A DNA stretch of 24,219 nt from an uncultured Bacilli bacterium (GTDB taxonomy: Bacteria > Bacillota_I > Bacilli_A > RF39 > UBA660). Below are positions 1 to 6,052 of this stretch, one piece after another; the first letter of the stretch is position 1; each line of letters starts with the position of its first letter. Where the stretch lies: contig CANQMB010000005.1 of assembly GCA_947624845.1 (NCBI GenBank), positions 1 through 24,219 on the forward strand, written 5' to 3'. The translations under genes and the position numbers were made by a program. Below the pieces are notes generated by a model. The model was not told where the DNA came from and did no database searches. It saw nothing but the letters and a program-made list of their open reading frames with translations.

Positions 1-288
1 GGAAAAGAATGGCTTCCTGATTATTATTATGATTTTTATGAAATAGAAAATGATACTACCGTTTGTAGTGATGGCCCATGTCTTTCCCATGCATTAGAGG
101 AGACCAAAAAATGGTATGAAGGTTGGGCAGTAAACATGACGAAAAGTTATCCATGGCTAATCCGTGGAAATTATTACAATGATAACTCTTATGCTAATCC
201 TACTTATAGTATTTTTACATATCATTATCCAGCAAATTTTGGAGGAAGAGGAAGAGGTATCGATGGTTTTCGACTTGTTCTTTCATAG
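1..288 (+). CDS. 3' end of a surface/pilin-like protein with FGE-type C-terminus (partial)
   Basis: The reading frame is open from the first base to TAG at 286-288, giving the last 95 residues of a protein whose start lies outside the window. The fragment is rich in Trp, Tyr and Asn and ends in a WLIRG stretch followed about 30 residues later by GFRLVLS. The pairing of an RGG-like turn with a C-terminal GFRxVL strand resembles the end of the formylglycine-generating-enzyme/C-type-lectin fold, which is often seen at the C-terminus of prepilin-like and cell-surface proteins of gut Firmicutes. Two cysteines (CSDGPC) could form a small disulfide loop. A terminator follows directly. The frame is certain, the family assignment is a resemblance only, and the function is unknown. 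Confidence 0.55.
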   Translation, partial: GKEWLPDYYYDFYEIENDTTVCSDGPCLSHALEETKKWYEGWAVNMTKSYPWLIRGNYYNDNSYANPTYSIFTYHYPANFGGRGRGIDGFRLVLS

Positions 289-297
289 ATTTTTTTG

Positions 298-321
298 AAA
301 AGACTAAAAGGTCTTTTTTTT
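298..321 (+). terminator. Rho-independent terminator of the upstream partial gene
   Basis: A 7-bp stem (AAAAGAC, 298-304, with GTCTTTT, 311-317) and a 6-base loop run into a T-tract, nine bases after the stop codon at 288. Confidence 0.75.
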
Positions 322-333
322 CTTTGAAAACTA

Positions 334-342
334 TGCTATAAT
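334..342 (+). promoter_or_regulatory. Extended -10 promoter of the pyrophosphatase operon
   Basis: TGC followed by a perfect TATAAT (337-342) forms an extended -10 element. No convincing -35 lies 17 bp upstream, where the terminator T-tract sits. Predicted transcription start is near 349, just before the ribosome binding site AGAGGGGA. Confidence 0.7.
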
Positions 343-364
343 GGACAAGAAAGAGGGGAACAAC

Positions 365-1978
365 ATGCAAAAAACTTATATTTTTGGTCATAAAAAACCA
401 GATACCGATTCCACAACTTCTTGTATTGCACTTTCTTATTTAAAAAATCAACTTGGAGAAAATACAGAACCTAGAGTGTTAGGATCCTTAAATAAAGAAA
501 CTAGCTTTGCTTTATCCTATTTTCATGTCGATGAACCTGCTTATTTAAATGATGTTAAGCTACAAATTAAGGATATTAATTATCATAAAGGATTCATGGT
601 AAAAGATACAGCCCCTATTTATGATGGATATCAATATATGATTAAGGAAGGGCTTACAGGAATTCCTATTGTTGATGATAAGAAAAAATTTATTGGTCTT
701 GTCACAATTAAGGATTTATCTCGTATGTTAATCAGTGATGGAATTAATGAATTACAGACAAGTTACGATAATATTGTTCATGTTTTAAATGGAGAAGAAA
801 TTACACGATTTGATGAAGAAATTGTGGGACAGATTATTGTAGCAGCTTATCGTAGTACGACTTTTATTCATACCGTTAATTTAGATCCTGAAAAAATTTT
901 AATTGTTGGAGATCGTCATAGTGTGATTGAGTATGCAGTAGAATCAGGAATACAATTAATTATTATTGCGGGAAATGGAGAAATTAAAGAAAAACACTTA
1001 AATATTGCTAGAAAGAATAAAGTAAATATTATTCGAACTCCTTATGATACTTTTCATATTTCAAAATTAATTTCTTTAGCAAATTATATGAAAACAATGG
1101 TTCGAAGTTTTAATCCAACCAAATTTGAACAGACAGACTATATTGATGATATATTAGAAATTAATGATAAATTAAAACATACGAATTATCCAATTGTAAA
1201 TCGTCGGAATGAATGTTTAGGACTATTTAAAATTACAGATTTATCTGAAAAAAGACCAAAGAAAGTAATTTTAGTTGATCATAATGAAACCGCTCAAAGT
1301 GTCGATGGAATTGAAGAAGCTCAAATTTTAGAAATTATTGATCATCATAATTTAGGAAGTATTACAACTTCACTACCTATTAATTTTAGAAATATGGCAG
1401 TAGGTTCTACCTGCACAATTGTCTATCAGTTATTCTTAGAAAAAAAAGTAAAAATTCCAAAGGAAATTGCTGGGATGATGTTATCTGGAATTCTTTCAGA
1501 TACATTGATATTAAAATCTCCAACGGCAACAGAAAAAGATCGAATCGCCGTGAGTGATTTAAGTAAGATTGCTGAAGTTGATTATGAAGAATATGGTCTT
1601 GAAATGTTAAAAGCAGGAACTTCATTAGAGGGTATGACAAAAGAAAATGTCATTTATAATGATTTTAAAGTATATAATGCCAATGGAAAATCCTTTGGTA
1701 TTGGACAATTCTTTACAATGAATTTTATTGATATCGAAAAAGAAATCAATCAATATGTTCAAGTTTTAGATGAAATTGCTGAGGCAAATCAATATGAGTT
1801 AGTAGCACTTTATGTAACGGATATTATAAAAAATGGATCTTATGTAATTTTTAATCAAAAAGCAAAAAATTTATTAGAGACTGCTTATGAACTTGAGAAT
1901 ATAGAACAAGGAAATTATTTTGATGGATGCGTTTCTAGAAAAAAACATATCGTTCCTATTTTGATGGAAGTATTTTAA
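365..1978 (+). CDS. ppaC: Manganese-dependent (family II) inorganic pyrophosphatase with CBS and DRTGG domains
   Basis: Hydrolyses pyrophosphate to phosphate in the cytoplasm, driving biosynthetic reactions forward. The N-terminal GHKKPDTDS motif (H9, D13, D15), VDHNE near residue 304, DHH at 326-328 and SDTLILKSPTAT form the DHH/DHHA2 catalytic core. A regulatory insert of about 200 residues holds two CBS repeats (roughly 78-120 and 245-300) flanking a DRTGG domain (roughly 180-240, GDRHSVIEYA). In characterised relatives such as the Clostridium perfringens enzyme this insert binds adenine nucleotides and diadenosine polyphosphates. The start at 365 is chosen over an in-frame ATG at 341 because that ATG overlaps the -10 box, and 365 has a good AGAGGGGA ribosome site. 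The gene leads a run that ends at 5187; the next gene starts 12 bases after its stop. Confidence 0.93.
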   Translation: MQKTYIFGHKKPDTDSTTSCIALSYLKNQLGENTEPRVLGSLNKETSFALSYFHVDEPAYLNDVKLQIKDINYHKGFMVKDTAPIYDGYQYMIKEGLTGIPIVDDKKKFIGLVTIKDLSRMLISDGINELQTSYDNIVHVLNGEEITRFDEEIVGQIIVAAYRSTTFIHTVNLDPEKILIVGDRHSVIEYAVESGIQLIIIAGNGEIKEKHLNIARKNKVNIIRTPYDTFHISKLISLANYMKTMVRSFNPTKFEQTDYIDDILEINDKLKHTNYPIVNRRNECLGLFKITDLSEKRPKKVILVDHNETAQSVDGIEEAQILEIIDHHNLGSITTSLPINFRNMAVGSTCTIVYQLFLEKKVKIPKEIAGMMLSGILSDTLILKSPTATEKDRIAVSDLSKIAEVDYEEYGLEMLKAGTSLEGMTKENVIYNDFKVYNANGKSFGIGQFFTMNFIDIEKEINQYVQVLDEIAEANQYELVALYVTDIIKNGSYVIFNQKAKNLLETAYELENIEQGNYFDGCVSRKKHIVPILMEVF

Positions 1979-1990
1979 AAAGGAGAATTT

Positions 1991-2860
1991 ATGAAAAAAA
2001 ATTTAATTTTAGTAATCAAAGGATTTATTATGGGAATTGCCAATATCATTCCTGGAGTCAGTGGTGGAACGCTTGCTTTAATTTTAGGTATCTATGAACG
2101 ATTTATTTCATCTATTAGTCATTTCTTTAAAAATCTCAAAGAAAATGTTCAATTCTTGATTCCGATTGCTCTTGGAATGATTTTAGCTATTTTAACTTTA
2201 AGTCGAGTCATTGATTACTCTTATCATCACTTCCCGATTCCTACAACCTTGTTTTTTATGGGATTAGTTATTGGAGGACTTCCTTTGTTGTTTTCGAAAG
2301 TGAAAGGAACAGAAGAAGTAAAAAAGGCTTCTAGTTATTTGATTTTTCTACTTACTTTTGCTTTAGTTTTAATTATGACATGTTCTGATTTGATTTTTGG
2401 TCAGGGAAGCGCTGTTTCATTCCAACATATGAGTGTATTAGACTATACTATTTTATTTATCGTTGGGGTGATTGCTTCTGCCACGATGGTAATTCCTGGA
2501 GTGAGTGGCTCTTTAGTTTTAATGCTTTTAGGTTATTATTATCCAGTGATTCGAGTAATTAAAGAGTTTACTAAATTCAAAAATATTTTTTCTAATATTT
2601 TAATTTTAGGTGTTTTTGGAATTGGTATTTTAGTGGGAATTGTTTTAATTTCTAAATTAATTGAATTCTTATTTCAAAAGTATGAGGTCAAAACCTATTT
2701 TGGAGTTTTAGGTTTTATTATAGCAAGTATTTTTGCAATTCCACTATCTACCTTTTTGGCAATTTCTGTGGAATTGAATGTAGTTCAAATATTCATTGGC
2801 ATTCTTTTCTTATTATTGGGAATTGGTATTAGTTATAAGTTAGGAGATGATCATGAATGA
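1991..2860 (+). CDS. popT: DUF368 family undecaprenyl-phosphate translocase (PopT-like)
   Basis: A 289-residue multi-spanning membrane protein. It carries the DUF368 hallmark twice, as IPGVSGGT near residue 20 and IPGVSGSL near residue 167, consistent with an inverted-repeat fold. Members of this family (PopT) were shown to return undecaprenyl phosphate, the lipid carrier of peptidoglycan and other wall precursors, from the outer to the inner face of the cytoplasmic membrane. The start has an AAAGGAGA ribosome site. The last codons overlap the start of uppP by 4 bases (ATGA), so the two are translationally coupled. UppP makes undecaprenyl phosphate from the diphosphate on the outer face, exactly the substrate PopT would flip. 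The family call is secure; the transport role is inferred from homologues. Confidence 0.88.
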   Translation: MKKNLILVIKGFIMGIANIIPGVSGGTLALILGIYERFISSISHFFKNLKENVQFLIPIALGMILAILTLSRVIDYSYHHFPIPTTLFFMGLVIGGLPLLFSKVKGTEEVKKASSYLIFLLTFALVLIMTCSDLIFGQGSAVSFQHMSVLDYTILFIVGVIASATMVIPGVSGSLVLMLLGYYYPVIRVIKEFTKFKNIFSNILILGVFGIGILVGIVLISKLIEFLFQKYEVKTYFGVLGFIIASIFAIPLSTFLAISVELNVVQIFIGILFLLLGIGISYKLGDDHE

Positions 2861-3669
2861 AATTATTTGAAGTATTTATTTTAGGTGTTATTCAAGGAAT
2901 TGCGGAGTTTTTGCCCATTTCATCGAGTGCTCATTTGATTATTTTTCGTAATCTTTTTGGTATTGCTTCTTCCATGCCTAAAAATATGGAGTTAGCTTTT
3001 GATGTTGCACTTCATTTAGGAACTTTGTTAGCTATTTTAGTTTTTTTCTTTAAAGATTTTTGGAATATGATCGTTCAAGGATTAACAAAGGGAGTAAAAG
3101 ACAAGAATGGAAAAATTTTATGGTATTTAGTTGCTGCCACTATTCCTGCTGCAATTGTTGGAGTGTTGTTTGAAGATAAAATAGAAGAAGTAATTCGGAC
3201 AAATTATGTTTTAATCGCTTTTGCTTTGATGATTATGGGAATTGTGATTTATTATGTAGATCGGGTTTGTGAACAAAAAAAGAAAGTAAAAGATATGAGT
3301 TTAAAGGATGCTATTTTAATTGGATGTAGTCAAATTTTTGCCTTGATTCCTGGTTTTTCTCGAAGTGGAACGACCATTGCAGCGGCGAGAGCATTAAAAT
3401 TAGATCGAGAAAGTGCGGCAAAATTTTCATTCTATTTATCTGCACCTGTTGTTTTTGGAGCTGTTGTTTTACAACTTTTCAAAACGGGAACGATTGCTTT
3501 AATTCAATTAAATTTAGGTACTTTTCTTTTAGGTGTTCTTACCTCGTTTATCATTGGTTTGATTTGCATTCAATATTTATTAAAATATTTAAAGAAACAT
3601 GATTTTAAAATATTTATGATTTATCGAATTATCTTAGCTTTAATCGTTTTAGCTGTCGTTATTTTTTAG
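2857..3669 (+). CDS. uppP: Undecaprenyl-diphosphate phosphatase UppP (BacA)
   Basis: An integral membrane phosphatase that converts undecaprenyl diphosphate to undecaprenyl phosphate during lipid carrier recycling. Raised dosage of family members gives bacitracin resistance. The 270 residues match the family length. Conserved motif 1 (QGIAEFLPISSSAH, with E17 and H26) and motif 2 (PGFSRSGTT, with R169) are both present, the residues implicated in catalysis. Hydrophobic segments cover most of the length. The start codon lies inside the end of the DUF368 gene (ATGA overlap), and its ribosome site TAGGAGATGA is within that gene. The following ZIP gene starts 31 bases downstream with no clear terminator, so co-transcription is likely. 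Confidence 0.95.
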   Translation: MKLFEVFILGVIQGIAEFLPISSSAHLIIFRNLFGIASSMPKNMELAFDVALHLGTLLAILVFFFKDFWNMIVQGLTKGVKDKNGKILWYLVAATIPAAIVGVLFEDKIEEVIRTNYVLIAFALMIMGIVIYYVDRVCEQKKKVKDMSLKDAILIGCSQIFALIPGFSRSGTTIAAARALKLDRESAAKFSFYLSAPVVFGAVVLQLFKTGTIALIQLNLGTFLLGVLTSFIIGLICIQYLLKYLKKHDFKIFMIYRIILALIVLAVVIF

Positions 3670-3700
3670 ATGATAATCGTTTACGAAAAAAGGTGATACA

Positions 3701-4453
3701 ATGAATGAAAAATTAATTGCGCTTTTGATTACTTTATTTTTAGGAATTTTTATAGGAATTGGTGCTTTTATTGCTCTTTTTAGGAAGAAAGAAGAAAAAT
3801 TTATTGATTTTACAATTGCTCTTGCTTTTAGTGTCATTTTGATGTTGCTATTTACTGATTTGTTAAAAGAAGTGAGTGAAGTTTTAGGAATTTATAAATT
3901 TTGGCTCTTTATTTTATTCCTTCTTGTTGGTTTTTTCTTACTTCGGATTTTAGATTTCTTTATTCCAGATCATGAAGAAAAAAAGATGACAAAAAAAGAG
4001 GAGAAGAGCAATCTTGCTCATATTGGAATCGTTTCTGCTATTGCTTTAGTGATTCATAATATCATTGAAGGAATGGCTGTTTATTCCACCAGTTTGACTT
4101 CTATTTCTAGTGGATTGATTCTATCTTTTGGTGTTGGCTGTCACAATATTCCTTTGGGAATGGTCGTTGCTGGAACACTAGATCAAAACCGTAGTGGAAA
4201 AAAGAAAATGCTTCCGATTCTTTTCGTTTTGATGCTTTCTACTTTCTTTGGAGGATTTTTATTGTTCTTATTGAATGGAAATGCTCCACATCCCATTTTT
4301 CTCGGTATTTTATTGTCTTTGACCATTGGAATGCTCATCTATATCTGCACGAATGAACTTTTTCCTAGAATTAAAAAATCTAAAAATAAAAAAGAGATTG
4401 GCTATGGATTTTTCGTGGGAATTATTTTAATTATATTTGCTAATATTTTATAG
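3701..4453 (+). CDS. ZIP family divalent metal transporter
   Basis: A 250-residue membrane protein with about eight hydrophobic helices. The ZIP metal path is visible as HNIIEGMAVY (H119, E123) in one helix and CHNIPLGM (H148, N149) in the next, with a C-terminal TNELFP motif. A charged segment DHEEKKMTKKEEK at about 90-102 is the usual variable cytoplasmic loop. Family members import zinc, and some also carry iron or manganese. The metal cannot be decided here, though the manganese-dependent pyrophosphatase in the same run makes manganese or zinc supply a reasonable guess. The ribosome site AAAGGTGAT lies five bases before the ATG. Family confidence is high; direction and metal are inferred. 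Confidence 0.88.
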   Translation: MNEKLIALLITLFLGIFIGIGAFIALFRKKEEKFIDFTIALAFSVILMLLFTDLLKEVSEVLGIYKFWLFILFLLVGFFLLRILDFFIPDHEEKKMTKKEEKSNLAHIGIVSAIALVIHNIIEGMAVYSTSLTSISSGLILSFGVGCHNIPLGMVVAGTLDQNRSGKKKMLPILFVLMLSTFFGGFLLFLLNGNAPHPIFLGILLSLTIGMLIYICTNELFPRIKKSKNKKEIGYGFFVGIILIIFANIL

Positions 4454-4461
4454 GAGAGTTT

Positions 4462-5187
4462 ATGAAAGAATTATTCACTTTATTTTTAATTTTTATGATA
4501 TATTCGGTAATCGGATATTTAGCTGAAATTTCTTATTGTAGTTTTATTCATAAGAAAATTATTTTAAATAGAGGATTTTTATTAGGCCCTTATTTACCGA
4601 TTTATGGAATTGGAGCGATGATTATTGTCTATTTATTAAAAAGTTATGAAAATGATTATTTGGCTCTTTTTGTGATGTCTATTGTCGTTTGTTCTTTGGT
4701 GGAGTATTTTGTAAGTTATCTTATTGAAAAGATTTTCAAGGTGAGGTTTTGGGATTATTCGGATAAAAAGTTAAATATCAATGGACGAGTTTGTTTGGAA
4801 AATGCTCTGTTATTTGGAATTGGTTCTATTTTTTTAGTAAAATTCATTCATCCGATCATTTCTCAGCTTATTCTTTCTTTTTCTGATATTACCTTGTTTA
4901 TTGTTGGAGGGATTCTCCTTACTGTGTTCCTTTTAGATTTTATTTTAAGTGTATTTACCATGGTTGAATTAAAATTAAATATAAATAATTTTCAAAAAAG
5001 GGATGCTACTGAAGAAGTAAAACAGAAGATTTATTCTGTACTATCTAAAAAAGGATTCTTTATTGGTCGAGTTTTAAATGCATTTCCTAGTACCATCGAA
5101 AACAGTATTCAATTTCAACAGTTAGGTGAATTTATTGATTATTTAAAAAAAGAAACAAAGAAAATAGGAGAAGAGTTGGAAAAATAA
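4462..5187 (+). CDS. CmpB-type putative ABC-transporter membrane protein (DUF1113/PF06541)
   Basis: A 241-residue membrane protein with about four or five hydrophobic segments in the first 170 residues and a charged cytoplasmic C-terminus (KKETKKIGEELEK). The segments IYSVIGYLAEISYCS, NRGFLLGPYLPIYGIGA and FWDYSDKKLNINGRVCLENALLFG are typical of the family annotated as 'putative ABC transporter permease', whose real function is not established. The gene follows the ZIP transporter by 8 bases with ribosome site AGGAGAG and is last in its run. No terminator hairpin was found before the tRNA promoter at 5204. No ABC ATPase is adjacent, so a transporter role is doubtful. Confidence 0.75.
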   Translation: MKELFTLFLIFMIYSVIGYLAEISYCSFIHKKIILNRGFLLGPYLPIYGIGAMIIVYLLKSYENDYLALFVMSIVVCSLVEYFVSYLIEKIFKVRFWDYSDKKLNINGRVCLENALLFGIGSIFLVKFIHPIISQLILSFSDITLFIVGGILLTVFLLDFILSVFTMVELKLNINNFQKRDATEEVKQKIYSVLSKKGFFIGRVLNAFPSTIENSIQFQQLGEFIDYLKKETKKIGEELEK

Positions 5188-5203
5188 ATTCTCAAGCGAA
5201 GTA

Positions 5204-5232
5204 TTGTAAAATCTTTAATATTATGTTAGAAT
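5204..5232 (+). promoter_or_regulatory. Promoter of tRNA-Glu
   Basis: TTGTAA (5204-5209), a 17-bp spacer, then TAGAAT (5227-5232) preceded by TGT, an extended -10. Predicted start is near 5239, about 22 bases before the tRNA. Confidence 0.7.
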
Positions 5233-5260
5233 TGATAATGTCATTTCAAATGATATTTGT

Positions 5261-5337
5261 GGTCCGTTGGTGAAGTGGTTTAACACGCGCGCCTCTCAAG
5301 CTCGTATTCACGGGTTCAAACCCCGTACGGACTACCA
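5261..5337 (+). tRNA. trnE-CTC: tRNA-Glu (anticodon CTC)
   Basis: A 77-base cloverleaf with encoded CCA at 5335-5337. The acceptor GGTCCGT pairs with ACGGACT (closing G-U). The D stem is a short GTG/CAC, the T stem ACGGG/CCCGT is perfect, and the T loop is TTCAAAC. The anticodon loop CTCTCAA gives anticodon CTC, read as glutamate (GAG). The anticodon stem CGCGC/GCTCG contains one C-U mismatch in the middle, which is unusual. A CTC glutamate tRNA is a secondary isoacceptor, since TTC usually suffices in AT-rich Firmicutes. The gene has its own promoter and terminator. Confidence 0.85.
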
Positions 5338-5345
5338 GTGAATGC

Positions 5346-5370
5346 AAAACCTTTTTAGGTTTTTTCTTTT
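5346..5370 (+). terminator. Terminator of tRNA-Glu
   Basis: A stem AAAACCT (5346-5352) with AGGTTTT (5357-5363), a 4-base loop and a T-rich tail, beginning 8 bases after the CCA end. Confidence 0.8.
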
Positions 5371-5376
5371 GGTTTC

Positions 5377-5406
5377 TTGACAAATGACAACTTGTCATTA
5401 TATACT
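5377..5406 (+). promoter_or_regulatory. Promoter of the tetR-ABC exporter operon
   Basis: A consensus TTGACA (5377-5382), an 18-bp spacer, then TATACT (5401-5406). Predicted start is near 5413. The spacer is almost wholly occupied by a perfect palindrome (5383-5399). Confidence 0.85.
5383..5399. promoter_or_regulatory. Likely TetR-family operator (perfect 17-bp palindrome)
   Basis: AATGACAA-C-TTGTCATT is a perfect inverted repeat of 8-base arms around one central base, lying between the -35 and -10 of the regulator's own promoter. Binding here would block RNA polymerase. A TetR-family dimer typically covers 15-20 bp of such a palindrome. The function is inferred from position and symmetry. 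Confidence 0.8.
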
Positions 5407-5440
5407 GAATAAGTACGAAAAAAGTAAAGAGTGTGATGAA

Positions 5441-6052
5441 ATGCCGAGTCCATTGTATTATAATTTAAGTGATTCAAAAAAAGAAAAGTTAATAAATTCT
5501 GCAAAATTAGAGTTTAGTCGAGTATTATTAAGTGATGCTTCTATTAATAAAATTGTCAAAGAAGCAGGAATTTCTAGAGGAAGTTTTTATCTTTATTTTG
5601 AAAGTAAAGAAGAGCTCTATTCTTATATTTTAAAAGAATATCGTCTGCAAATATTAAGGGAATTATATCAGATTATCGAACAGCATCATGGTGATTTATT
5701 TTTCTCTTTTGATCAATTTTTTAAGAGTTTTATTCAATATTGTTTCGATAATGAAGAAAAGAACTTTTTTAAAAATTCTTTTTTAAATAGCAATATGTAT
5801 ATCGAAAGTAAAGTAATATATCATCCAAAAGATTCTGAATCTGAACAAGTATTGGAAAAAATAAAAGAAAAAATAGATTTATCAAAATTATCTGTTCATG
5901 CGAAAGAGAATTTAGATATTACTTTGTTATTTTTATTCGATATTACTTTAAAAAATATAATGCCCGTTCTTTTATGGAATCAAAGTAAACAAAAAGCTTA
6001 TCAGCATTTTTTAAAATCTTTAGAATTATTGAAGGGAGGAATCAGTCGATGA
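5441..6052 (+). CDS. TetR/AcrR family transcriptional regulator, probable autorepressor of the adjacent exporter
   Basis: A 203-residue regulator with the N-terminal TetR DNA-binding helix-turn-helix at about residues 28-55 (SINKIVKEAGISRGSFYLYF, then SKEELY). The all-helical C-terminal part would be the ligand-binding and dimerisation domain; its inducer is unknown. An in-frame ATG at 5384 is rejected because it lies in the operator, upstream of the transcription start. The ATG at 5441 lies about 28 bases into the transcript, though its ribosome site is weak (GTGTGATGAA). The gene overlaps the first ABC gene by 4 bases (ATGA). The promoter palindrome and this coupling suggest it represses itself and the two ABC genes until a toxic ligand binds. 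Confidence 0.88.
   Translation: MPSPLYYNLSDSKKEKLINSAKLEFSRVLLSDASINKIVKEAGISRGSFYLYFESKEELYSYILKEYRLQILRELYQIIEQHHGDLFFSFDQFFKSFIQYCFDNEEKNFFKNSFLNSNMYIESKVIYHPKDSESEQVLEKIKEKIDLSKLSVHAKENLDITLLFLFDITLKNIMPVLLWNQSKQKAYQHFLKSLELLKGGISR

Noticed and set aside
3670..3700. Short hairpin CGTTTACG between uppP and the ZIP gene as a terminator
   Set aside because: The stem is too short and no T-tract follows, so transcription probably continues.
5241..5253. Small palindrome TCATTTCAAATGA before tRNA-Glu
   Set aside because: Six-base arms of AT-rich sequence at the start of a tRNA transcript are expected by chance, and no regulator points to it.
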